Positions 14,348 through 22,120 of a stretch of 33,759 nt of DNA are shown here, in pieces. The stretch's first letter is position 1; each line of letters starts with the position of its first letter. The notes below the pieces were generated by a model. It was not told where the DNA came from, searched no databases, and saw nothing but the letters and a program-made list of their open reading frames with translations. Both the position numbers and the translations under genes were made by a program. The DNA is from Sphaerisporangium fuscum (GTDB taxonomy: Bacteria; Actinomycetota; Actinomycetes; Streptosporangiales; Streptosporangiaceae), in contig NZ_JAHDTF010000058.1 in the NCBI RefSeq assembly GCF_018531465.1, forward strand, positions 1 through 33,759, given 5' to 3'.

Positions 14348-16477
14348 TCAGGCGCCGAGCCGCCATTGCTGGTTGGCCCGGCCGTGGCAGGTGTAGATGA
14401 TCAGCTTGGTGTCGTCGGCGATGCCTTCGCCGTAGGCGTCCAGGCATTTGCCCAGGGCTGTGAGGGTCTGGGCGCCGGGGGTGTAGGTCCACTTCTGGGC
14501 GCCGGTCTGGTTGCAGCTGTACAGCTGCACCGGAGTGAGATCGGCTGGATCGCCGCCCTCGACGTCGAGGCACTTGCCGAGTGAGCGGACTTCGCCGGTG
14601 GCGGGGTCGTAGGTCCACTGCTGGTCGGCGCCGCCGTCGCAGGTGCTGAGGACCAGGTCGGTACCGTCCTGGCTGTTGGACGCCGCGACCTCCACGCACT
14701 TGCCGCTGCCGACACCGACGATCGGGGTGGCCGTCGTGGGGTAGAGCTGGGTTTGGGGCACGATTTGCGGCGCGGTGTTGGGGCTGGTCCAGATGAGCTT
14801 GGCGTAGGCTTCGCCGCTGTTCTCGGTCTGTTCCAGGCGGATGTCGTAGCGCCGGCCGGCGGTGAGTGCGATGCTGCCCCGGTCGATTCGAGGCTCATGC
14901 GGGTCGGTGTCGCTGATGATGAGCCGGCCGTCGATCCACAGCTGGACGGTGTCGTCGGAGGCGGTGATGAAGGTATAGGTCTCGGAGTAGCGGGGTTGTA
15001 TCGATCCGCTCCACCGGGAGGAGAAGTTGTCGGTGCCGATGGCCGGGGCGGGTGATCCGCTGAATCGCCAGGCGTAGTTGACGGTGGGGTCGGTCCGGCT
15101 CAGGGCCGGTGCGCCGGTGAAGGTGGTGTTGTTCCAGAATTCGGCCTTCAGTCCGGTGCCGGTGCCGACGGCGGCGGGAGCCGGTGTGGTGATGTCCGCC
15201 TCGATCACGGTGGCGATCGAGTTCGTCGCAGGACCACTGGGGATGAAGTCGAACCCGTCGCCGGCGGCGCGGACCGTGACCGATTGGGAGCTGCCGAGCA
15301 CCCGGGCGGCCGAGACCGAGAACGGCCTGCGGGCCGGGACATGCAGGGTGCCGCCGGCGCCCGGCCAGGTGTAGACGTTGAGGTAGAGCTTGTTCTGCTT
15401 GCGGGTGATCTTGCCCCAGGACGGTTCGCCGGTCAGGCCGCTGTATCCGGCGGCGTAGATGGACGCTCCGTTGGTGGCCATCCACGGCTTCATGCCTTGC
15501 AGCGCGGTCAGCTGCCCGGGCTGGATGGCCCCGGTGTCGGTCGGGCCGATGTTGAGCAGGAAGTTGGTGCCGTTGCTCGTCAGGTGGACCAGGTCGCGGG
15601 TCAGCTCGGTGGGTGACTTGAACGCGGTGTCCCAGGCGGCGTAGCCCCAGGTGTTGCTGATGGTCAGGCAGGACTCCTGCAGTTGCGCCGACGGAGGGGA
15701 GCCGGCCAGCTGCTGCTCGGGAGTGTCGTAGTCGCCGTCGACCAATCGGCGTTTGGACACGCGGTTGTTGATGATGATGCCGGGCTTGAGCTCGCGCACG
15801 AACTTTTCCAGCTGTTCGCCGTCCTGTGCGGTGAACGGGCTCTCCCATTCACCGTCGAACCACAGGATTTCGGGGTCGTAGTTGGTGATCAGCTCACGTA
15901 ACTGTGCTTTGGCGCGGGTGAGGTAGGCGGGGAGGTCGCGGGTGAAGTCGGGGTCGTGCCAGTCCCAGATGGAGTAGTAGACCCCGAAGTGGATTCCGTT
16001 CGCTCGTGCGGCGTCGGAGAGTTCCCGCAGCGGGTCGCGCTTGAACGGGGTGCGGCTGCGGATGTTCCAGTCGTTGACCTGGGTGGGCCACATGGCGAAG
16101 CCGTCGTGGTGCTTGCTGGTGATGACGATGTACTTCTGCCCGGCGTCCTTGGCCAGCTTCACGATCGCGTTGGCGTCGAAGGAGGTCGGGTTCCACGTGG
16201 CGGCCTTGGCCGCGTAGTCGGCGTCCGGGATGCCGCAGTTCCGTTTGATCCATTCGGCGTCGCGGCAGGAGCCGTACTGCCCGGCGAAGGCCGAGTACAG
16301 GCCCCAGTGGATGAACATGCCGAACCTGGCGTCGCTCCACCACTGGGTGCGTGCGGAGGACAGCGCGTCGTCGATGACGAAGTTGTCTCCTGGCGCGGCC
16401 ATGGCGGGACGCGGCGCGACGAACGCGATCATCGCCGCCGTCATGAGGAGAACGATGAGCCTCCCGAAACGCTTCAT
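14348..16477 (-). CDS. Secreted GH29 alpha-L-fucosidase with PA14 and ricin domains
   Basis: This 709-residue protein starts at ATG 16477, preceded by AAAGGAGCCCGC; a longer in-frame start at 16585 would run into the upstream gene and lacks a site. The signal peptide MKRFGRLIVLLMTAAMIAFV ends near AMA (27). The GH29 catalytic barrel spans about 35-350: WWSDARFGMFIHWGLYSAFA, SKHHDGFAMW, GVYYSIWDWHDPD, and EILWFDGEW with Asp208 as the expected nucleophile. A beta-sandwich follows (to about 440), then a PA14-like module (450-590, SRWSGSIQPRYSETYTF, SDDTVQLWIDG) and a ricin trefoil (about 595-709; CVEVAAS, CLDVEGG, CLDAYGE). It is predicted to release L-fucose or a related sugar from extracellular glycans. 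It begins only 26 bases after the EboF-like stop, so it is probably the last gene of the ebo-like operon. Confidence 0.9.
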   Translation of the reverse strand: MKRFGRLIVLLMTAAMIAFVAPRPAMAAPGDNFVIDDALSSARTQWWSDARFGMFIHWGLYSAFAGQYGSCRDAEWIKRNCGIPDADYAAKAATWNPTSFDANAIVKLAKDAGQKYIVITSKHHDGFAMWPTQVNDWNIRSRTPFKRDPLRELSDAARANGIHFGVYYSIWDWHDPDFTRDLPAYLTRAKAQLRELITNYDPEILWFDGEWESPFTAQDGEQLEKFVRELKPGIIINNRVSKRRLVDGDYDTPEQQLAGSPPSAQLQESCLTISNTWGYAAWDTAFKSPTELTRDLVHLTSNGTNFLLNIGPTDTGAIQPGQLTALQGMKPWMATNGASIYAAGYSGLTGEPSWGKITRKQNKLYLNVYTWPGAGGTLHVPARRPFSVSAARVLGSSQSVTVRAAGDGFDFIPSGPATNSIATVIEADITTPAPAAVGTGTGLKAEFWNNTTFTGAPALSRTDPTVNYAWRFSGSPAPAIGTDNFSSRWSGSIQPRYSETYTFITASDDTVQLWIDGRLIISDTDPHEPRIDRGSIALTAGRRYDIRLEQTENSGEAYAKLIWTSPNTAPQIVPQTQLYPTTATPIVGVGSGKCVEVAASNSQDGTDLVLSTCDGGADQQWTYDPATGEVRSLGKCLDVEGGDPADLTPVQLYSCNQTGAQKWTYTPGAQTLTALGKCLDAYGEGIADDTKLIIYTCHGRANQQWRLGA

Positions 16478-16503
16478 GCGGGCTCCTTTGGGGGGTGGGC
16501 CGG

Positions 16504-17868
16504 TCAGCCGGCCAGGAAGGCCAGCAGGAGTTCCTTGACCTCGGTGGCGTGGTAGTGCTCGCGGGCCGGTGCGGGGTCCGAGCACAGCAGGACGGGCCCG
16601 TCTTGAGGGTCGTCGGGCAGCCGTCCGTGGCTGCCGCGCACGCAGGAGGGGTCGGTGGGGATGACCGACATGGTGCCCCGGATGCCGAGCTTGAGCTTGG
16701 CCAGCGCGAGGGCAGCCCGGGCCATGACCAGGCGGTCGGCGGGGTCGAAGAACAGTTCCGCGGGGTCGTAGCCGGGTTTGCGGTGGATGTCGACGCCGCG
16801 GGCGAAGTCCGGGGCACGGTCGTCGTCCAGCCAGTAGTAGTAGGTGAACCAGCTGTCGGGGTCGGCGACGGCGACGAGTTCACCGGAGCGAGGGTGGTCG
16901 AGCCCGAACTCCGCCTGGCCGGCACGGTCGAGGACCTGGTCGACCCCGTCGAGCTTGCCCAGCACCTCGCGGACCTGCGGCAGGTCGGCGGGGTCGGGGA
17001 CGTAGACGTGGGCGATCTGGTGGTCGGGGGTGGCGAACGCCCGGGACGTCCACGGGTCGAGGTACTCCATGCCCTGCTGGGTGAACACGTGCAGCAGCCC
17101 CTCCCGGCGCAGGGCCCGGTTGATGTCGACGGGGCGGCGCACCTGGGTGATCCCGTACTCGCTGAGGGCGACGACGGTGGTGCCCCGCGCGGCCAGGTCG
17201 CCGAGGAGCGGGACGAGCGCGGCGTCGAGGTCGCGGGCGGCGGCGCGGGCCTGCGGTGACTCGGGGCCGTACCGCTGGAGGTCGTAGTCCAGATGGGGGA
17301 GGTAGACCAGGGTCAGGTCGGGTGCGGAACGGTCGATGATGCGCCGGGTCGCCTCGACGATCCAGCGGGTGGAGGCGATGCCCGCCTTGGGTCCCCAGTA
17401 GTGGAACAGGGGGAAGGGGCCGAGTTCGGCGGTGAGCTCGTCCCGCAGTTCGGGAGGGTAGGTGTAGCAGTCGGGGGACTTGCGGCCGTCGTAGTGGTAG
17501 ACCGGGCGCGGGGTGACGGTGATGTCGACGTCGGCGCCCATCGCGTACCACCAGCAGATGTTCGCCACGGTGAGGCCGGGCCGGTGGCGGCGGGCGGCCT
17601 GCCAGATCTTCTCGCCGCCGACCAGCTTGTTGTGCTGACGCCAGAAGGCGACCTCGCCCATGTCGCGGTCGTACCAGCCGTTGCCGACGATGCCGTGCCG
17701 GGCGGGCATCTCGCCGGTCAGCAGGGTCGACTGCGCCGAGCAGGTGACCGCGGGCAGGACGGTGCCGAGCCGTGCGGTGAACCCGTGGTCGGCGACCGCC
17801 CGCAGGCGGGGCATGTGCGAGAGCATGCGCGGGGTGAGGCCGACGACGTTCAGGACGGCGAGGCTCAT
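16504..17868 (-). CDS. eboF: EboF-like alkaline-phosphatase-superfamily protein
   Basis: This 454-residue cytoplasmic-looking protein belongs to the nucleotide pyrophosphatase/phosphodiesterase branch of the alkaline phosphatase superfamily found in ebo clusters. The start MSLAVLNVVGLTPRMLSHMP is typical of those proteins. VLPAVTCSAQSTLLTGEMPA holds the expected nucleophile Thr42; HGIVGNGWYDRD follows as in the family. Later metal-region motifs are PHLDYDLQRYGP (His192, Asp194), LSEYGIT where classical members have DHG (here Glu237-Tyr238), and DHQIAHVYV (about 282-290). Metal-site residues therefore differ from standard phosphodiesterases, so the reaction may too. The ATG at 17868 overlaps the EboE stop by 4 bases (ATGA). 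The open frame extends far upstream, but that part is a shadow of EboE. Confidence 0.85.
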   Translation of the reverse strand: MSLAVLNVVGLTPRMLSHMPRLRAVADHGFTARLGTVLPAVTCSAQSTLLTGEMPARHGIVGNGWYDRDMGEVAFWRQHNKLVGGEKIWQAARRHRPGLTVANICWWYAMGADVDITVTPRPVYHYDGRKSPDCYTYPPELRDELTAELGPFPLFHYWGPKAGIASTRWIVEATRRIIDRSAPDLTLVYLPHLDYDLQRYGPESPQARAAARDLDAALVPLLGDLAARGTTVVALSEYGITQVRRPVDINRALRREGLLHVFTQQGMEYLDPWTSRAFATPDHQIAHVYVPDPADLPQVREVLGKLDGVDQVLDRAGQAEFGLDHPRSGELVAVADPDSWFTYYYWLDDDRAPDFARGVDIHRKPGYDPAELFFDPADRLVMARAALALAKLKLGIRGTMSVIPTDPSCVRGSHGRLPDDPQDGPVLLCSDPAPAREHYHATEVKELLLAFLAG

Positions 17869-19028
17869 CCGATGCTCCTCAGTCCGAGGGCGGACAGTTC
17901 CCGCCGCGTCCAGTCGAGCTCGGCGGCGATGCCGTCGGCGAGTTCGGCGCTGGTGGACGGCGGCCGGGGAAGTACCGACCAGGTGTAGGTCTCCACCTCC
18001 AGGTGGTCGGTGCCGGGGTGGTCTCCGGCGAACAGGGCCGCGAGGGTCTGCTGCAGGACGGGCCGGGTGGTCGCCAGCGGCGGCACGGGGTCGGCGTGGA
18101 CCGGGATGTGGAAGTGGGTCCGCCAGGGCGCGGTGCCCGGCAGGACGGCCGGGTAGGCCAGGGCCAGCGCGAGATCGTCGACGCCGGCCAAGGGGTTGCC
18201 GGACTGGCGGGTCTGGTGCAGGAACCGTGGTTCGGCGAAGGCCGCCAGTGCGCGGCGGACGGGCGAGGTATCGGGGTGGTCGGCGTGCAGGGCGCAGGAG
18301 ATCTGCGCCTTGACCACGGGGATGCCGGACCGTGCCAGCGTGTCCAGGGCCGTGCCGGGATCCTCGAAGGCGACCGCGAGATGGCAGACGTCCAGGCAGA
18401 GGCCGAAATGCCGCGGATCCAGGGACGACAGATGCGTGGCGGCGTGGTCGGTGCTCTCGATCAGGCAGCCGGGCTCGGGCTCGAAGGCCACCCGGATCTC
18501 CCGCCCGGTGCGTCGCCGCAGTCCGTCGAGTTCCCGGCCCAGCAGGTCGAGGTGGCGCCGGGCCTGGTCGTGCTCGGCCGGGCCCCATCCGGTGCGCCAG
18601 CCCAGCGGCAGCGTGGAGATGCTGCCACGGGTTGCGTCGTCGGGCAGCAGCACGGCGAGCACCCGCGCGAGGTCGGTGGTGTAGTCCAGGCGGGCCTGCT
18701 CGGACCAGTCGGGACGGTAGACCGCGTGCTTGACGACTTCCTGGTGGAACCCCTGGTAGGGGAAGCCGTTGAGGGTGACCACCTCCAGTCCTCGCGCGTC
18801 GAGCTCGGCGCGGAGCTTGCGGGCGGCCGCGGCGTCGCGGGCCAGCTCGGCCGCAGCCTCGTGCGCCAGCCACAGCCCCAGGCCGAGGCGGGGGACGGCC
18901 AGCCGTTCGCGCACCGGGACGCCGTACAGGTCGAGCTGGCCGACGATCCCGGCGACGTCCTCGGCCGGATGGACGTTGGTGCAGTAGCCCAGATGGACGG
19001 CGGTGCCGTCGTGATGCCGCAGCCGCAT
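17865..19028 (-). CDS. eboE: EboE-like TIM-barrel protein
   Basis: This 387-residue protein matches the pattern of the EboE family (annotated as a metabolite traffic protein), a xylose-isomerase-like TIM barrel. It opens HHDGTAVHLGYCTNVHPAED, followed by LGLGLWLAHEAAAELA, LNGFPYQGFHQEVVKHAVYR and PDWSEQARLDYT, then LPLGWRTGW. Likely metal ligands are in FEPEPGCLIEST (Glu), LCLDVCHLAVAFE (Asp, His), VVKAQISCALH (Gln/His) and LEVETYTWSVLP (Glu) at the C-terminus. No signal peptide or membrane segment is seen. Its ATG at 19028 overlaps the TatD-like stop, and its stop overlaps the EboF start, so translation is coupled on both sides. The substrate of EboE is not known to me; an isomerase-like step on a cyclitol or sugar is inferred from the fold. 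Confidence 0.85.
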   Translation of the reverse strand: MRLRHHDGTAVHLGYCTNVHPAEDVAGIVGQLDLYGVPVRERLAVPRLGLGLWLAHEAAAELARDAAAARKLRAELDARGLEVVTLNGFPYQGFHQEVVKHAVYRPDWSEQARLDYTTDLARVLAVLLPDDATRGSISTLPLGWRTGWGPAEHDQARRHLDLLGRELDGLRRRTGREIRVAFEPEPGCLIESTDHAATHLSSLDPRHFGLCLDVCHLAVAFEDPGTALDTLARSGIPVVKAQISCALHADHPDTSPVRRALAAFAEPRFLHQTRQSGNPLAGVDDLALALAYPAVLPGTAPWRTHFHIPVHADPVPPLATTRPVLQQTLAALFAGDHPGTDHLEVETYTWSVLPRPPSTSAELADGIAAELDWTRRELSALGLRSIG

Positions 19029-19876
19029 CAGCTGCCTCCACGCTTGACGGAGTTGCCGGCGAACAGCTCCGGGACGGACGAGGGCTTGAGGTCCAGGCGG
19101 CCGCTCTGGCCGTAGAACTCCACCGGGTTGCGCCAGAGCACCTGCTCGACGTCGTCGGCGGTGAATCCGCCGTCCAGCATGGCCGCGGCGGTGGCCGCGG
19201 TCCTCAGCGGGTCGCTGTGGCCCCAGTCGGCGGCGGAGTTGACCAGGACGCGGGCGGTGCCGTGTTCGGCCAGGATGCGGACCATGCGGTCGGGGTCCAT
19301 CTTGGTGTCGGGGTAGATCGAGAAGCCCATCCAGCAGCCGGAGTCCGCGACCTGCCGCACCGTCACCTCGTTCAGGTGGTCCAGCACCACGTGCTCGGGC
19401 GGGATGCCCGAGGCCCGGACGATGTCGAGCGACCGTGCGGTGCCGGCGGCCTTGTCGCGGTGCGGGGTGTGGACCAGCGCGGGCAGGCCGTGCTCGACGG
19501 CCAGCGCGAGCTGGGTTTCGAAGGCCCGCTCCTCGGCGGCGGTCATCGCGTCGAAGCCGATCTCACCGACCGCCACGACGCGGTCTTTCAGCAGGTAGCG
19601 CGGTAGTTCCTCCAGGATCGGCGTGCAGCGCGCGTCGTTGGCCTCCTTGGGGTTGAGGGCCAGGGCGCAGAAGTGCTGGATGCCGTACTGCGCGGCCCTG
19701 TAGGGCTCCCAGCCCAGCAGCGCGTCGAAGTAGTCACGGAAGCTGCCCGCCGAGGTGCGCGGCTGGCCCAGCCAGAACGCCGGTTCGACGAGGGCACGGA
19801 CCCCGGCCGCGTGCATCGCGCGGTAGTCGTCGGTCGTACGGGAGGTCATGTGGATGTGCGGGTCAAAGATGCGCAT
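19028..19876 (-). CDS. eboB: TatD-family metal-dependent hydrolase (EboB-like)
   Basis: This 282-residue amidohydrolase-fold protein has the TatD pattern: RIFDPHIHMTSR with the HxH metal pair (His7, His9), VVAVGEIGFDA with the Glu ligand, LVHTPHRDKAAG and VVLDHLNE with further His ligands, and VNSAADWGHSDPL with the late Asp. Ebo clusters elsewhere include a TatD-type gene in this place, which supports the EboB-like label; TatD proteins in general are nucleases or hydrolases, but the role in ebo clusters is not established to my knowledge. I place the start at ATG 19876 (GGAG 7 bases before); a GTG immediately upstream at 19879 is possible. It overlaps the EboA-fusion stop by 14 bases and the EboE start by a few bases. 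Confidence 0.85.
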   Translation of the reverse strand: MRIFDPHIHMTSRTTDDYRAMHAAGVRALVEPAFWLGQPRTSAGSFRDYFDALLGWEPYRAAQYGIQHFCALALNPKEANDARCTPILEELPRYLLKDRVVAVGEIGFDAMTAAEERAFETQLALAVEHGLPALVHTPHRDKAAGTARSLDIVRASGIPPEHVVLDHLNEVTVRQVADSGCWMGFSIYPDTKMDPDRMVRILAEHGTARVLVNSAADWGHSDPLRTAATAAAMLDGGFTADDVEQVLWRNPVEFYGQSGRLDLKPSSVPELFAGNSVKRGGS

Positions 19877-21254
19877 CACGCTCTCCAGGTCGCGACAGAA
19901 GATCGTCGGGGACCGGACGCCCGGCGGCGGAACGTTCGGCGGCGAAGGCCTCGAACATGCGGGTGAGCTCGGCGTCGGCGCGGCGGTCCAGCCCCGCGAC
20001 GACGTCCAGGGGCACGCCCATGAACACGCACTTCAGGACGGCCTGGCGCCAGGACGGCTGGTCCAGGTGGCGGGCCGCGTAGGGGCCGACGGCGGCGGCG
20101 ACCATGCGGGCGTCGTTGGCCCGCAGGGCGTCGGCGACCAGCGGCAGGGCGTGCGGCCCGAGGTCGGAGGCCAGGTCGAGCAGCGGGAGGGCGCGCAGGA
20201 CCGCGAGCCGTTCCGCGGTGTCGCCCGCCCGGTAGACCGCCTCCAGCGTCTCGCCGAGCTCGATGCCGCGATACGGAAGCTCCTGCAGCAGCCGGGCCCG
20301 GGTGGCGTCGGCGACGTCCCGGCCGGCTTCCCGTGCCGCGACCGGGAACAGCCGGTGCAGCGCCGCCGGGTCGGCTCGCACCTCGCGGGCGGCCTCGGCC
20401 ACCCAGGGGTGGGCGGACGCGGCGCGCAGGGCGTTCAGCGAGCGCAGCGCGGTCTGTGGCGCGCTGTGGCCGTGCCGGGGCAGCTCGACGCCCACCAGCC
20501 CGCGGTACCCGATCTCCGACAGCGCCTCCAGCGCCGGCGGGAAGTCGATCTCGCCTTCGCCGAACTCCAGGTGCTCGTGGACGCCGCGCCGCATGTCCTC
20601 GATCTGGACGTTGACCAGCCAGGGCGCGGCACGCCGGACGCAGGTCGCCGGGTCGTCCGGCTCCAGGCAGCGGCAGTGGCCGATGTCCAGGGTGAGCCCG
20701 AGGGCGTCCGGGCCGCCGAGGGTCTCGCGCAGACGCTCGTAGCCGTCCAGGTCCGCCACGAGCATGCCCGGCTCCGGCTCGAACCCGAGCCGGACGCCGG
20801 CCGCCTCCGCCGCCGTCACCAGCACCGAGCAGCCCTCGGCCAGCAGCTTCCAGGCGACATCCTCGGGCACGCCGGCCGGGCGGACGCCGCTCCACAGGTG
20901 GACCACTTCGGCCTCCAGTTCGGCGGCCGTCCGGATCGCCCGCAGCAGGAAGTCCAGCCGGACGTCCCGCCGGTCGGGGTCGGGGTCCAGCAGCGTCGGG
21001 GCGTGCTTGTGCCAGGGATCCAGCAGGTAGCGGGCGCCGGTCTCGACGACCGCGCCGAGCCCGAGCGCCGACAGCCTGCGGCGGGTACGGGCCAGGCGTG
21101 GGGCGAGGTGCGGGGCGTAGGGGTCGAGATGGGCGTGGTCGAGGGTGAGGGCGACGCCGTCGTAGCCGAGCCCGGCGACGAGTTCGAGGGCGTCGTCGAG
21201 CCGATGGCCGGTCAGCCCGTTGGTGCCGTAGCCGAAGCGCAGGGTTCCGGTCAT
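19863..21254 (-). CDS. eboA: TIM-barrel isomerase fused to EboA-like domain
   Basis: This 463-residue protein has two parts. Residues 1-285 form a sugar-phosphate isomerase/epimerase-like barrel: RFGYGTNGLTGHRLDDALEL, YDGVALTLDHAHLDPYAPH, VVHLWSG, LGFEPEPGMLVADLDGYERL, LTLDIGHCRCLEPDD, HEHLEFGEGEIDFPPAL and LVGVELPRHGHS, so the Glu, Asp/His and Glu ligand positions are present. Residues about 290-463 are an all-helical EboA-like region (AEREV-type helices, TAERLAVLRALPLLD, LVADALRANDARMVAAAVGP, LKCVFMGVPLDVVAGLD). In many ebo clusters EboA is separate; here it is fused to an isomerase-type barrel, a form also seen in actinomycetes as far as I recall. The ATG at 21254 overlaps the UbiA stop by 4 bases. 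It is likely cytoplasmic, working with the neighbouring prenyltransferase. Confidence 0.85.
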   Translation of the reverse strand: MTGTLRFGYGTNGLTGHRLDDALELVAGLGYDGVALTLDHAHLDPYAPHLAPRLARTRRRLSALGLGAVVETGARYLLDPWHKHAPTLLDPDPDRRDVRLDFLLRAIRTAAELEAEVVHLWSGVRPAGVPEDVAWKLLAEGCSVLVTAAEAAGVRLGFEPEPGMLVADLDGYERLRETLGGPDALGLTLDIGHCRCLEPDDPATCVRRAAPWLVNVQIEDMRRGVHEHLEFGEGEIDFPPALEALSEIGYRGLVGVELPRHGHSAPQTALRSLNALRAASAHPWVAEAAREVRADPAALHRLFPVAAREAGRDVADATRARLLQELPYRGIELGETLEAVYRAGDTAERLAVLRALPLLDLASDLGPHALPLVADALRANDARMVAAAVGPYAARHLDQPSWRQAVLKCVFMGVPLDVVAGLDRRADAELTRMFEAFAAERSAAGRPVPDDLLSRPGERDAHL

Positions 21255-22120
21255 GTCGGTGACACCTTCCGTGACAGCCGCAGGGCCGCCAGATAGCCGG
21301 CCAGCAAGGGAATGGCCGCCGCCCGGGAGCCGGACCGCGCCGCGAGCGCGGCCTGCAGGGGGATCATGGCGTGGATCCCGGCGGCGACCGCCCGCTGGAG
21401 GTGGGCGGGGTCAGGCTCGGCGACGGCGGCCAGCTGCGCGCCTCCCGCGGCCAGGAGGTAGGCGCCCAGCAGCCCGGCCGTGGCGGCGCGTCCGGCCGGG
21501 TCGTGTCCCGGCGGGGGGACGGCCGCGGCGCCGGCGGTCGCGACCGTGACCGCGAGCGACCGGGCGGGCAGCGCCGGGGACGCCCCCTGCGTCTCCCGGC
21601 GGCTCAGGCTCGTGACGGCGTAGGTGTGGCAGGCCATCACGGCGGCCGACGGCAACGCGAGCCGCCACCGGCCGGTCCCCGCCCCCATGAGCACGTCGAG
21701 CCCGCGGGCGGCGGCCATCACGGCCGCACCCCACCGCGTGTTCTTCAGCCCCAGGTCGTAGGCCCACACGGTGGCCGCCAGCGGCACCGCGACGCCCAGC
21801 GCCCGCCGCCCGCCCGCCCAGGCCGCCAGCGCCAGCCCCGCGCCGGTGAGCGTGACCGCGACGGCCAGGACGGCGCCCGGGCCGATCCGGCCGGAGGGAA
21901 TCGGCCGGCGCGGGCGCTCCACGGCGTCGACCCGCCGGTCGGCGTAATCGTTCAGCGCCATCCCCGACCAGTACAGGCACACCGAGGCCGCCGCGATCCC
22001 CGCCGTCCGCCGGCCGAAGGGCCAGCCGGCCGCGGCGGCCCCCGCCAGGGCGTCGCCCGGCACCGTCAGCGCGGCCGGGGCCCGGACCAGCTCCAGCAGG
22101 ACGGCCGGCCGGGGCCTCAT
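21251..22120 (-). CDS. eboC: UbiA-family prenyltransferase (EboC / SCO3242 type)
   Basis: This 289-residue integral membrane protein has about seven to nine hydrophobic segments. The first Asp-rich motif NDYADRRVDAVERPRRPIPS is a clear UbiA NDxxDxxxD signature near residues 57-78; the second cytoplasmic loop carries VWAYDLGLKNTRWG, shorter than the usual second Asp motif. Such enzymes move a prenyl group from a prenyl diphosphate onto an acceptor at the membrane. In this context the acceptor could be an inositol- or cyclitol-derived molecule, since the previous gene is an inositol phosphate synthase; this is inference. ATGA overlaps exist on both sides (22117-22120 and 21251-21254). The family is the one called SCO3242-type in actinomycetes and EboC in ebo operons. 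Confidence 0.87.
   Translation of the reverse strand: MRPRPAVLLELVRAPAALTVPGDALAGAAAAGWPFGRRTAGIAAASVCLYWSGMALNDYADRRVDAVERPRRPIPSGRIGPGAVLAVAVTLTGAGLALAAWAGGRRALGVAVPLAATVWAYDLGLKNTRWGAAVMAAARGLDVLMGAGTGRWRLALPSAAVMACHTYAVTSLSRRETQGASPALPARSLAVTVATAGAAAVPPPGHDPAGRAATAGLLGAYLLAAGGAQLAAVAEPDPAHLQRAVAAGIHAMIPLQAALAARSGSRAAAIPLLAGYLAALRLSRKVSPT

Noticed and set aside
16478..16585. Longer start for the fucosidase
   Set aside because: It overlaps the EboF-like gene, lacks a ribosome site, and the signal peptide begins at 16477 after AAAGGAG.
17869..19041. Upstream extension of the EboF-like frame
   Set aside because: The extension runs out of frame through the EboE gene, is Arg/Pro-rich, and the start at 17868 has a perfect ATGA overlap.
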